From Stramenopiles sp. TOSAG23-2 (Eukaryota; Sar), in contig LT649300.1 in the NCBI GenBank assembly GCA_900128395.1, positions 1 through 42,064 on the forward strand: a DNA stretch of 42,064 nucleotides, given 5' to 3'. The notes beneath the pieces are model-generated. The model made no database searches and had not been told where the DNA came from. It saw only the letters and a list, made by a program, of their open reading frames with translations. The stretch's first letter is position 1. Each line of letters begins with the position of its first letter. Positions 1 to 10,080 of the stretch are shown here, one piece after another. A program made the translations under genes and the position numbers.

Positions 1-50
1 TCAGATTCGCCAACTTGTATCAACATGTTGCCCCCAATTCCATCACCTTT
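1..50. repeat. Terminal 50-bp inverted copy of 367-416
   Basis: Bases 1-50 are the exact reverse complement of 416-367, and the match stops at base 51. In the sense frame this piece encodes a Pro-rich peptide unlike the Gly-rich repeats that follow. That suggests an inverted chimera at a contig edge rather than real gene sequence. Confidence 0.85.
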
Positions 51-3000
51 AGATGGTGACTCATCTGGATCTGCGTTGAACATAAAAGGGCAATATTCAA
101 GTGGTGCGAAGGGTGGTGATCTTATCCTTGAAGGCGGAACCGGGGGTGTACTAGAAGGTGGGGATGTCATGATTACGGCAGGGGAAGGCCAAACGAATGG
201 AGGTGATATTGTTTTTAAGAGTGGGGACGGTAGTGACAACAACGGAGGGACATTTACTATTCATAGTGGAACAGGTATAAGTGGCAATGGGGGCTTCGTT
301 GAATTACAGGCTGGAGCTGGTGAAGGCAGTGCTGGTACCGGAGGTGATTTGACAATTAGATCTGGAAAAGGTGATGGAATTGGGGGCAACATGTTGATAC
401 AAGTTGGCGAATCTGAAGGCGGCGCTGGCGCTTTATTGGAAATTAAAGGCAGTAAAGGATCTACAGATGGCGGATACGTGCAATTTAGTACCGGTGATTG
501 GGGCGATAGTAGCGAACCTGGAAAGTTTAAATTTATTGATGGCAAAAACGATTTTATTATGTCTGAATTTTATCGACAAAAAATTACGGACAAGATCGAT
601 GAGACCCGTTTGAAATATAATTATGCAACACGTTATTTATTAAAATCAAATGAGAAAAAATCTTTCTCGATAGGTGATCATGGAGAATTAGCAAGTGGTA
701 GCAGCCTTGCTACTTATTTAACATTTGATACGGATACGATCAATGTGGAAGATAGTAGAAAAGTCATTTTAGGAGATAGTTTAGAATCCGGTGGGAATGG
801 TTTGGTCGACATTTTAGATATTAACATGCATATTTTAGATGCTCGAAGCCAAATTACAACAATTGAAATGAAACACGATCAAAATGTTGCTTTCAAATTT
901 GTAGATACAGTATTTGAAAGTTTAAATGTAGATAACACCATGGCCCGAGGCAAAAGGGAAGGGGATGAAACATATATGTCTTTCAAAACAAATTATGCAA
1001 ATTTTGCACCCAGTGGAATCAATGTGGATAAATTTCTCAGATTTTCTCATTTTGGTTTTCAAACCAAACCGAAAGTCATAGATGCATTTGGTGTTGGATA
1101 TGGGTATGCTACGATTAGCAATAGAAATGAACGTTGTTATGGCGATTTTGAGGATACAACATATTATATATCTCAATCTGCTGCCGAGAACGCTTGTAAT
1201 TTAGATGAATATTGCGAAGGGTATTCATATTGGATATACAAATCTACTGACTCTTCATGTGGTAGCGAAAATACAATAGTAAGTGATCATACAAATAATT
1301 GTAAAGATGCGGTAAAAATGTTCCACAGTGGGGCAAACTCGGAACTTAGTTGTCATACAGGTAATTGTGGGAATAAGTGTAGAAAAAGTTGCACCGAAGA
1401 ATCCGGAGGATATTGTTATCAAAACTTTCTCAATAATGGGCAGTGCCCAAGCGGTTATAACCCTTATAGCTACCATAATGCACCTTGTGGATGTACTTGT
1501 CATGGTAGCGATAAATGTTCCTACATACGTTCAAAAGTCAATAATGATAATTGGGGGGATTACTATTCCACTAGAATTATATCTATTAATAATCATCACA
1601 ATAAATTTCGAATAGAGACTCCCCAATACATGTGTGGACGCTGGGTTATTGGTTATACAAGAACGTCTGGTTGTACAACTGGGGATCAAAAAGCATACAT
1701 CTCAAAAGGATTATCGCCAAGAATTCCATATGGTACCAATATTGTTAACTTGAAAACATTCAATAGTCATCGTACAGTTACGTTGCCTCTTGTTCAAAAT
1801 GAAATCGATGTCGGTGCGAGTATTACTATACATGTTCAAAGAGATTCACACACCAATCACGTTTTAATATATCCGGGACAAACGCATTCAATCAATGGCG
1901 GCAATTTAAACGAGCCGTTAATAATTACTAATGATGTTGCTGTAACACACTGTACATTTAATAGCGATAATTTGTGGGTTTGTAACAAAGAAGGTTATGA
2001 TGGTGGTTTAAGGACAACGGTTGTTTCTACAGACGTGAATCAACCTGTAAATGATGGTTTGCATTTGCGCCATGAAATGCAAACGGCAAACGTACCTAAT
2101 GATTTTGGAGTAGGTATTGCGTTTGATTTAGAAGACAATAGCGATAATGTGAAAAAACAAGGATCCATTTTCGTTTCATTAGCAGATTCAACTCCAAATG
2201 GGGAAAACAGTGAAATGACTTTTCAAACTAGAACCACACGTAACGGTGAAGTTGCATCTGGCCTAACCGATGCAATGCGTTTATCTTCGACAAAGATTTA
2301 TGTTCCAGAACTAGTAGTTGATGTGATATCAAACGTAGATAACACTAAAACATGTATCACGCCAGATCATCCACATTGCAAGACTCCGGGTACAATGACG
2401 GTGCCTTTTTACTGCGAATATTTCCCCGTTGTTTACAACGAAGCTTGTACTGAAACAAGTGGTGGTAGACAACATTCTAAAAGTAATTGTGAAGGAGCCG
2501 CAGGAACATGGAATGAAGCGTATTGTGAAGGTGCAGTACACTTTACTTCGGAAACTGCTTGTTACATGAGTGGGGAATGGGATGACTCATCATCAACATG
2601 CTATATTAATGTCGATACGCCAATTGACGGTGGAAGGGATGTAGGAGAAACTGAATGTGAAGATGCTGGCTCTTACACGTGGCAACCCGATGCCTGTACA
2701 AATCCTTCGTATACAACGGAAACGGCATGTGAAACTCCTGGTACATGGACACATAGTAGTGTAGCTACACATCCCCAATGTGATTTTGGTGGAAAATGGA
2801 AATTCGATGCAAATTGCCATGTCGCCGAGCATTATGCTAATGCTGCAAGTACATTACTGCCAGATGCAGCTAACATTCCCGCTGTGACAGAAAAATGTTT
2901 TAAAGAAGGTGGGGAAGCTCACGGAAGTTGCACTGCTGCAATCTCAAATAACTGTCATGACGACCAGGGGGCAGCATTACTGGGTGGTAGAGAAACAAAT

Positions 3001-6000
3001 CAAGCCGCATGTATTGCCGCTGGAAAGAATTGGAATGACGAAGATGCAGCGTGTAGTGACACAACTTATACAACAGAGGATGCATGTGAAACACAGGGTA
3101 CTTGGACAGCTTCTAAAACACTGTGTGAAAATACAAAATGGGATAACACAAATTATTGCGTGTACAGACCTTCTGCTGCTGGTATAACTGGTACCGCTAC
3201 AAGTGTCGATGCGGCAAGATCAGCGTGTCAAACGACTGTTGCTGCTACGCCTTCAAATACCATTTTGCATTGTGTTGAATGCAACAAAGTGTTAGCGTCA
3301 TTTGCCCACCATAGTTTGAACACACCATTACAAGATTTTGGCTCTTCGATAGAAATATTATTAGAAGATGATAACAAAGTTGAAAACCTTGCATTTAATT
3401 TAAAAACTAGTATGAATGATGTAACTAATGGTGCCGTAGATTCAAAAATAATGTTTGATGGTCTTGCAGATAATTTGCCAACTACATTGATAACGATGGA
3501 AACGGCGAATGCGATAAGTGAGGAATGCACACCGCCAGCATCTGCGGGAGATGGTGATACAGCATGTGATGTCGTGGCAAACAAGGCAGCAGCCTATGGT
3601 GGTGATATTGCGAAAGCAAAAAGAGCATGTGTGACTACCATATCAAATAGCCCTTACGGGAATGCGAATTGCGTATATACAAAATATGTACCTAGCGGGA
3701 CAAGCATCGTATCCCATCACAAAACAAAAGTTGAAGGTAGATTTGATGTGGAGCATATACTAAACAATGGAAACGACCCGATTGCAAACTTCAAAGCCAA
3801 ATATAATCAAGGTATAGTGCCGAATGGGTATAGCGGTTCATTAAATGTGTTTTTAGATGATAATGAAAACAATGAGCGATTGGTATTTAAAATGAAAACT
3901 AGTTTCACCGACATGATTTATGATTCAACAGATGCTAAAACTGAATTTATAGGAATTGCTAATAATGCCCCAATTACATACTTCACTTTAAACTCTGATG
4001 AAAATAGTAAAATTCAGATAAAAGTTCACAAAGATTTAACTACAGAATTAGATTTACGATTGAAAGGTTCGTTGCAGATGGGGTTTGATGATGCTGGCAA
4101 CGAGGAAAGAGCAGCCTTTAATATACATTCAAACATCTCACCCCCTGCTGTTTGTAGCATCAGTGTCGGGGGGAGAGAAACGGATGAAACGTCTTGTATA
4201 GCAGCTGCTGGCATATGGGGCGGAGCATGTTCGGATAATTCATATACTGATCAACCAACTTGTGAAACAAACACGGAAGAGTGGACGCTACAATGTTCGG
4301 ATAATACATATACAACTGAAGAAGCATGCATTACTCAAGGTGTATGGTTGAATGCAAATTCAAACACATTTTTTCAAGGACTTGTAAATACGCAATTAAA
4401 AAACTTCTTAGAATTCAAAGCTTTGGAAAACGAACATACAATGTTACAATTAGATGCTGAAGAAATGAGCTTAAGTACGAAAGCTTTCCACATAGACACT
4501 TTGCTTAAATTGGATGCAAACGAAACGAACTTATATACAAAAGTTTTTGACATAGATGCTTTGCTTAAATTGGATACAAACGAAATGACTTTAGATACGA
4601 AAGTTGTTCATTTAAACTCGGTTCTCGAAACGCATTTTTACGGAGAACATAATTCCAATTTTTATTTTAAAAATTGTGTTTACACACCATATCGAGCGAG
4701 TGCTGTAGATACTTGTGCTGGTCCCAGTAATAGTGGTAGTTGTTTGATTGCTATTGGTGGAAGGGAAGTTGATCAAATGCAGTGTGAGGCAAGTGTTGGT
4801 ACGTGGAATGTTTGTACGGGCGCTGCTTGTTGCAGTGATGCATCTTCAACAAATAAAGCTACATGTGAAGATGTACCAGCGCAATGGACAGATATGATAT
4901 GTTCTGACGGAACATATACGACTCAAGCATCTTGTATTACTCAAGGAACATGGACTGGTACAGCATGCAGATTAACATCCGGTGGAAGAGAGATTTCTAA
5001 CGCTGCTTGCACTGCGACAGCTGGTGTATGGAGCGGCGGAGCCTGTAATAATGATGCTTATACCACGGAATCAGCTTGTATTACAACAGGATCGTGGAAT
5101 GTTGATACGGCTTGTGCTTCATCCGCAAATACTGTAGATGGTGGCGCAGCATCAATTGATGCAGCACGAGCAGCATGTGAAGCTACGTCTTCAAATAGTG
5201 GTGCCAACGATGGTCCATGTATTTATACACCTGCAGCTGTTGAAATTTTAGAAAGGTGTAGCACATATGAAAACATGGATGCATCCATGCCCGTGGACAC
5301 GAATTGTCATGTAAGCGATAATTATTTTCGTTCATTTGTTGCAATAAGCCAAGATTGTACAGATTACCAAGGTACTTCAGATACCGATTGTACTGCAGCT
5401 AATACTAATAAAACAACATGCGAAGAAGCAGTTGATAGCGTAAATGGATATCCATGTAAATATATTTCTGGTGTAGCGAGCATTTCTCCAACTGCTGTAT
5501 CAGAAACTGATGCTAAAATATCATGCGAAACTACTGCCTCCAACACGACAATATATATCACAGATGATGTTAATGTAATTGCAAAGTTTCATAACGAAAA
5601 TTCTTTCGAAATAAAAGAAGGTTTTGGTAGTGTTATGCAATTCTTTTTAAAGAATAATGAAAAGAAAAATGTACCGGCAATGCAAATTTCAACTTCTTTA
5701 ACCGATATTAGAAATGAATCAAATTCAAAATTTTCTATTTTGGGTCTTACAAATGGAACAGCAACAGACTTCATATCCATGGAGTCAAACAAAATCGGAC
5801 AAAGAGTGATGTATGTCAATGGCAATATGAGTGTTCATGGCCCTTTGAGGCCAATGTCGTTGTTAGTTTATTCGACAACATTCGTTCCAGGGGCTGACAA
5901 TGTTGAATTGAATACGAATGATTTTACATACTTTATCATAGGGGCGCATTCAGGACCTGTTCACGTGTCATTGTCTGGGGGGTTAGATGGACAAGTTATT

Positions 6001-9000
6001 TATGTAAAAAATGCAGGGCTTGCTCCAACTTCTGGCAAAGTAATCGGCATGAATTCCATCATTCAATACGTACACTCTAACAACGAATGGGTTAATGTTA
6101 CTGCAAGCGTCAGCGCAGTTTCAATGGATGAAGTCCACGAAAAGAACCCCGATAGTGGAGTTACGGTAGATGGAGTTTTAATGAAAGATGGAAGCGTGCT
6201 TTTGAAATTAAAGAGTCATAAATATGTATATCATGGAGCTGATGATCACGATGGACATATGATCTTTAAATTTCTTGACGAAGAAAACAAAACATCCAAC
6301 GTTTCACAAGTTTCGCCTATGTCAATATTCAACGTCGCAGGCAATTGCAATGTCAACATTGCCAGTAGTAAATGTGAAAGAGTTGAAGGGAAAAATTGGA
6401 AAGAATGTATAAATTTAAATACATCTGAAATAAGCTATTTCATGTCTTGGATAAAAGACGGAGAAGCAATAATACGCAATGAATTGAACGAAGATGTACA
6501 TTCATGTACTTGTCAAAGTACATGTAATAAATTGGTTGGGGAATGGCAATGTGATAATTTATTTCCTGTTTGTAGTAGCTTACACTATACAACTGAAACT
6601 GCATGTGTCACACAAGGTACGTGGGATGGTTCATGTGATATTAGTTCTGGTGGTCGAGAGATTGATGAAGCGAAGTGTATTGCAGCAGTTGGTATATGGG
6701 GGGATTGTAGTCTTGGGGCATGTTGTACAGATGGTTCATCAACCTCTGAGGTAGATTGCAACACCGCATCTGCTACATGGAACGAAAATATATGTTCCAA
6801 TTCTGATTATACAACTGAAACAGCTTGCATAACTCAAGGAGTTTGGTCCGGTAGTTGTGACATATCTGAGGGTGGTCGAGAGATTGATGAAGCGAATTGT
6901 ATTGCATCTGCTTCAACGTGGAATGCGCAGAGTACCTTTAAAATTACATCAAACAATTTTACAATTGTACCAAACGCTTTCTGTGACAATAGCAATTACT
7001 TTACCAAAACAGCATGTGAAGATGCGACATTTGACTGGAAGGATAGACCAAATGGCTGGGCTTCATTTGTTACTAATGAGAAACTTAAACATTGTTTCGA
7101 TGAAAATGATATCACTGATTTAAATGGTGTTCTGTTTGAAACATATTCCCATACTGAGAATACATATGAAACTTCTGCCAAGTTGACGTCATCAGAATTA
7201 GTATTACCAGGGGATATGTTTTTTACTGGGGATGACGCAAAATTAATTCACACTGGTCCAAACAACTTGTTGATTGAGACGGTAGATGGCACTCATGTTA
7301 CGATCGAAGCGGTGAATTTTAATTCGAAATCTATAAGCAATCTTAATGATCTTAAATTCTCCAATTTTATAGGTTGCAACAATCCTGCTTATACTACTTC
7401 CTCAACATGTACAGGAGCCGGGTCAACTTGGGGCACAATTGATGGTATAATAGGGACAGAAAATAAACCAAATGCAATTTCATTTAGTAGCGATGGTATT
7501 ATTACATTTGCAAATAATCTTAAAATTCCGGATAATGGAACAATTGGATCTATAAGTGCACCAAATGCATATACAATTGATAATACTGGTAAATCAACCT
7601 TATTAATTGATAATGGTGTAAATAATGACATAACTACTGTACTTGAGATAGTTCATTCAACAAGTGGTACAGCATCAAACGGAATTGGAAGTAGTATATC
7701 ATTTTTACTAGATAATGGTGGATCGTGTCAAAATTCTGCTTATGCAACAGAAACCGCATGTGAGACACTAGGTACGTGGGAAAATAATGGACCATGCGAT
7801 ATATCTGAGGGTGGTCGAGAGATTAATGAAGCGAAGTGTATTGCAGCAGTTGGTATATGGGGGGATTGTAGTTCTGGGGCATGTTGTACAGATGGTTCAT
7901 CAACCTCTGAGGTAGATTGCAACACCGCATCTGCTACATGGAACGAAAATATATGTTCCAATTCTGATTATACAACTGAAACAGCTTGCATAACTCAAGG
8001 AGTTTGGTCCGGTAGTTGTGACATATCTGAGGGTGGTCGAGGGGTTGGCGAAACGGAATGTCAAGCCTCTGCTTCTACATGGATTACAGCACCAGTTGAA
8101 TTTGGAAGTGTAAGCGTTCAATCAACCAATGTAACATCAGGTACAGAAGCAAGTAAAATGATATTTAATACCTATACAAATGGTATATCATCTATTGGTT
8201 TAGAAATTACATCAACTGATATCAAAGCAAGTGGAAATATAATCATTGGTGATAATGAAAATACTATTGGATCTATAAGTGCACCAAATGCATATACAAT
8301 TGATAATACTGGTAAATCAACATTATTAATTGATAATGGCGTAAATAATGACATAACTACTGTACTTGAGATAGTTCATTCAACAAGTGGTACAGCATCA
8401 AATGGAATTGGAAGTAGTATATCATTTTTACTAGATAATGATAATGACGCCATAACGGAGTTTGGAAGTGTAAGCGTTCAATCAACCAATGTAACATCAG
8501 GTACAGAAGCAAGTAAAATGATATTTAATACCTATACAAATGGTATATCATCTATTGGTTTAGAAATTACGTCTGCAAATGTTGCAACAAACGCAAATTT
8601 TAAAATTTCATCGCATGATAATGGTGCCAATGGATTGTATTTAGGCACTGTTGCAGTAATAGCATTAGCATCAGAATTAAATTATTTAAGTGGTATTACA
8701 TTGGGTACATCAGAACCAAGTAAAGTCGTTACAGCAGATTCAAATGGTTTAGTAACATTAACAAAGGGTGCTGTTGTCGGTGCAAATGGTAATTTTGAAA
8801 TTTCATCGCATGATAATGGTGCCAATGGATTGTATTTAGGCACTGTTGCAGTAACAGCATTAGCATCAGAATTAAATTATTTAAGTGGTATTACATTGGG
8901 TACATCAGAACCAAGTAAAGTCGTTACAGCAGATTCAAATGGTTTAGTAACATTAACAAAGGGTGCTGTTGTCGGTGCAAATGGTAATTTTGAAATTTCA

Positions 9001-9918
9001 TCGCATGATAATGGTGCCAATGGATTGTATTTAGGCACTGTTGCAGTAACAGCATTAGCATCAGAATTAAATTATTTAAGTGGTATTACATTGGGTACAT
9101 CAGAACCAAGTAAAGTCGTTACAGCAGATGCGAATGGTGAGATGAAGCTGAATGGATTTGTAAAACTTCAAAAGAAAATTGGGTTAGCTAACACAGCTTT
9201 GACTGGCAGTACTCAAGAAATTGACCCCAATGTTGCTGATAGCACTGCACATTATACTCTGGATGGAAACGATGATTCTGTACCAATAAAAAAAGGTGCT
9301 TATCTTGGACAAATGATTTTTATTACCAACGTTGGTACTCATACAGCCTCAGTTAATATTGAGATCTCTGGAGAATATCTCCCGCGAATTACCAACATAG
9401 CTTATTTATCAACTGCTATTTTTATTTATACTGTTGGCCATGATGATGTAGAGGCGGGTAGTTCAAATATAGCAGATAAACATATGTGGAGCAGAATAGA
9501 TGCTGAGTCTAATATCACTTTGAATAATGGACGACGTCGTCTGCTGCAGATGACTACTGACGATGATGATGACGATAATATTGAAAAAATTGAAAACATA
9601 GGAAATAATAGCCATCATCGAAGGCATTTGTTATCAACAAGTACGTCATATTTAAAGGAGAAAAATACAAAAGAAACTTTATTGAAACAAATCAATGAAT
9701 TAAACGATTCCAACACGGATTTAAACAACAAATTAAAATTAATGGAAGAGGCAAGTCGAACAATGCGTTTTAATATTACGTTAGGCTTTTTATTTTTAAG
9801 TTTGTGTTTGATTGTATTAAATTATTATAACAATAAAAGGAACAAAGAATTGATTGAAAGAATGGATGCCGCAGGTTTATTAATATCCCCGCCGCGGATA
9901 GATGGTTTTAAAAATTGA
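1..9918 (+). CDS. Giant repeat-built surface protein with C-terminal membrane anchor (5' partial)
   Basis: The frame is open from base 1 to the TGA at 9916-9918. The first ATG, at 25, lies inside a 50-base inverted artefact, so it is not a credible start; the real N terminus is outside the window. Order along the gene: Gly-rich GGD/GGxxxI repeats (55-530); a Cys-rich stretch (1130-1520); repeated Cys/Trp units of two kinds, GGRExxxxxC...W and YTTExxC...GTW (clusters near 2440-3130, 4140-4360, 4690-5110, 6560-6930, 7725-8085); three 20-residue repeats (4441-4620); and modules such as ASELNYLSGITLGT (8606-9130) that resemble marine phage tail-fibre proteins. The C-terminal end has an RRRLLQ motif, a poly-Asp run, a short coiled coil (about 9650-9760), one hydrophobic segment (about 9770-9830) and a short basic tail. 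I infer a large extracellular adhesin or coat protein held by one membrane helix. Its ligand and role are unknown. Confidence 0.8.
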   Translation, partial: SDSPTCINMLPPIPSPLDGDSSGSALNIKGQYSSGAKGGDLILEGGTGGVLEGGDVMITAGEGQTNGGDIVFKSGDGSDNNGGTFTIHSGTGISGNGGFVELQAGAGEGSAGTGGDLTIRSGKGDGIGGNMLIQVGESEGGAGALLEIKGSKGSTDGGYVQFSTGDWGDSSEPGKFKFIDGKNDFIMSEFYRQKITDKIDETRLKYNYATRYLLKSNEKKSFSIGDHGELASGSSLATYLTFDTDTINVEDSRKVILGDSLESGGNGLVDILDINMHILDARSQITTIEMKHDQNVAFKFVDTVFESLNVDNTMARGKREGDETYMSFKTNYANFAPSGINVDKFLRFSHFGFQTKPKVIDAFGVGYGYATISNRNERCYGDFEDTTYYISQSAAENACNLDEYCEGYSYWIYKSTDSSCGSENTIVSDHTNNCKDAVKMFHSGANSELSCHTGNCGNKCRKSCTEESGGYCYQNFLNNGQCPSGYNPYSYHNAPCGCTCHGSDKCSYIRSKVNNDNWGDYYSTRIISINNHHNKFRIETPQYMCGRWVIGYTRTSGCTTGDQKAYISKGLSPRIPYGTNIVNLKTFNSHRTVTLPLVQNEIDVGASITIHVQRDSHTNHVLIYPGQTHSINGGNLNEPLIITNDVAVTHCTFNSDNLWVCNKEGYDGGLRTTVVSTDVNQPVNDGLHLRHEMQTANVPNDFGVGIAFDLEDNSDNVKKQGSIFVSLADSTPNGENSEMTFQTRTTRNGEVASGLTDAMRLSSTKIYVPELVVDVISNVDNTKTCITPDHPHCKTPGTMTVPFYCEYFPVVYNEACTETSGGRQHSKSNCEGAAGTWNEAYCEGAVHFTSETACYMSGEWDDSSSTCYINVDTPIDGGRDVGETECEDAGSYTWQPDACTNPSYTTETACETPGTWTHSSVATHPQCDFGGKWKFDANCHVAEHYANAASTLLPDAANIPAVTEKCFKEGGEAHGSCTAAISNNCHDDQGAALLGGRETNQAACIAAGKNWNDEDAACSDTTYTTEDACETQGTWTASKTLCENTKWDNTNYCVYRPSAAGITGTATSVDAARSACQTTVAATPSNTILHCVECNKVLASFAHHSLNTPLQDFGSSIEILLEDDNKVENLAFNLKTSMNDVTNGAVDSKIMFDGLADNLPTTLITMETANAISEECTPPASAGDGDTACDVVANKAAAYGGDIAKAKRACVTTISNSPYGNANCVYTKYVPSGTSIVSHHKTKVEGRFDVEHILNNGNDPIANFKAKYNQGIVPNGYSGSLNVFLDDNENNERLVFKMKTSFTDMIYDSTDAKTEFIGIANNAPITYFTLNSDENSKIQIKVHKDLTTELDLRLKGSLQMGFDDAGNEERAAFNIHSNISPPAVCSISVGGRETDETSCIAAAGIWGGACSDNSYTDQPTCETNTEEWTLQCSDNTYTTEEACITQGVWLNANSNTFFQGLVNTQLKNFLEFKALENEHTMLQLDAEEMSLSTKAFHIDTLLKLDANETNLYTKVFDIDALLKLDTNEMTLDTKVVHLNSVLETHFYGEHNSNFYFKNCVYTPYRASAVDTCAGPSNSGSCLIAIGGREVDQMQCEASVGTWNVCTGAACCSDASSTNKATCEDVPAQWTDMICSDGTYTTQASCITQGTWTGTACRLTSGGREISNAACTATAGVWSGGACNNDAYTTESACITTGSWNVDTACASSANTVDGGAASIDAARAACEATSSNSGANDGPCIYTPAAVEILERCSTYENMDASMPVDTNCHVSDNYFRSFVAISQDCTDYQGTSDTDCTAANTNKTTCEEAVDSVNGYPCKYISGVASISPTAVSETDAKISCETTASNTTIYITDDVNVIAKFHNENSFEIKEGFGSVMQFFLKNNEKKNVPAMQISTSLTDIRNESNSKFSILGLTNGTATDFISMESNKIGQRVMYVNGNMSVHGPLRPMSLLVYSTTFVPGADNVELNTNDFTYFIIGAHSGPVHVSLSGGLDGQVIYVKNAGLAPTSGKVIGMNSIIQYVHSNNEWVNVTASVSAVSMDEVHEKNPDSGVTVDGVLMKDGSVLLKLKSHKYVYHGADDHDGHMIFKFLDEENKTSNVSQVSPMSIFNVAGNCNVNIASSKCERVEGKNWKECINLNTSEISYFMSWIKDGEAIIRNELNEDVHSCTCQSTCNKLVGEWQCDNLFPVCSSLHYTTETACVTQGTWDGSCDISSGGREIDEAKCIAAVGIWGDCSLGACCTDGSSTSEVDCNTASATWNENICSNSDYTTETACITQGVWSGSCDISEGGREIDEANCIASASTWNAQSTFKITSNNFTIVPNAFCDNSNYFTKTACEDATFDWKDRPNGWASFVTNEKLKHCFDENDITDLNGVLFETYSHTENTYETSAKLTSSELVLPGDMFFTGDDAKLIHTGPNNLLIETVDGTHVTIEAVNFNSKSISNLNDLKFSNFIGCNNPAYTTSSTCTGAGSTWGTIDGIIGTENKPNAISFSSDGIITFANNLKIPDNGTIGSISAPNAYTIDNTGKSTLLIDNGVNNDITTVLEIVHSTSGTASNGIGSSISFLLDNGGSCQNSAYATETACETLGTWENNGPCDISEGGREINEAKCIAAVGIWGDCSSGACCTDGSSTSEVDCNTASATWNENICSNSDYTTETACITQGVWSGSCDISEGGRGVGETECQASASTWITAPVEFGSVSVQSTNVTSGTEASKMIFNTYTNGISSIGLEITSTDIKASGNIIIGDNENTIGSISAPNAYTIDNTGKSTLLIDNGVNNDITTVLEIVHSTSGTASNGIGSSISFLLDNDNDAITEFGSVSVQSTNVTSGTEASKMIFNTYTNGISSIGLEITSANVATNANFKISSHDNGANGLYLGTVAVIALASELNYLSGITLGTSEPSKVVTADSNGLVTLTKGAVVGANGNFEISSHDNGANGLYLGTVAVTALASELNYLSGITLGTSEPSKVVTADSNGLVTLTKGAVVGANGNFEISSHDNGANGLYLGTVAVTALASELNYLSGITLGTSEPSKVVTADANGEMKLNGFVKLQKKIGLANTALTGSTQEIDPNVADSTAHYTLDGNDDSVPIKKGAYLGQMIFITNVGTHTASVNIEISGEYLPRITNIAYLSTAIFIYTVGHDDVEAGSSNIADKHMWSRIDAESNITLNNGRRRLLQMTTDDDDDDNIEKIENIGNNSHHRRHLLSTSTSYLKEKNTKETLLKQINELNDSNTDLNNKLKLMEEASRTMRFNITLGFLFLSLCLIVLNYYNNKRNKELIERMDAAGLLISPPRIDGFKN
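4441..4620 (+). repeat. Three 60-bp coding tandem repeats
   Basis: Three in-frame units of exactly 60 bases (20 residues) begin at 4441, 4501 and 4561. They follow the pattern L-L-x-L-D-x-x-E-x-x-L-x-T-K-x-x-x-x-x-x. The second and third open with the same ten bases, ttgcttaaat. They form a short regular module inside the giant surface protein. Confidence 0.8.
6644..6879 (+). repeat. Long direct repeat, copy 1 (copy 2 at 7805-8040)
   Basis: About 236 bases encoding GGREIDEAKC...W plus YTTETACITQGVW units recur at an offset of 1161 bases, with only a few substitutions. The near identity at DNA level points to recent segmental duplication or gene conversion inside the gene. Confidence 0.85.
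7543..7717 (+). repeat. Direct repeat, copy 1 (copy 2 at 8266-8440)
   Basis: About 175 bases (offset 723) encode the block GSISAPNAYTIDNTGKS through SSISFLLDN. A second block starting EFGSVSVQSTNV occurs at 8098-8210 and again at 8458-8570 (offset 360). Together they give a composite A-B-A-B arrangement in the fibre-like region. Confidence 0.8.
8606..9130 (+). repeat. Three 195-bp tandem repeats (65 residues each)
   Basis: Units start at 8606, 8801 and 8996; the third is partial and diverges near 9130. They are almost identical in DNA and encode SHDNGANGLYLGTVAV, then ALASELNYLSGIT, then KVVTAD. The ASELNYL core resembles a repeat known from marine phage tail-fibre and structural proteins. 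Confidence 0.85.
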
Positions 9919-10080
9919 TTTATTTTAAAATATTAATCTTAACTTCAATAACTGTTATAGTGTTATATTATAATAGGATTATTAGTAATAAAAGGCCAAA
10001 ACTTTTACGAAGTACCACCAGTGGTAGTATACTTAAACACAATATTATGCCTATCATTTTTTTTCTTCTTCAGTTTTATT

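Noticed and set aside
261-545. Pro-rich minus-strand ORF inside the giant gene
   Set aside because: It is the antisense of Gly-rich codons (GGx read backwards gives Pro-rich), a shadow frame.
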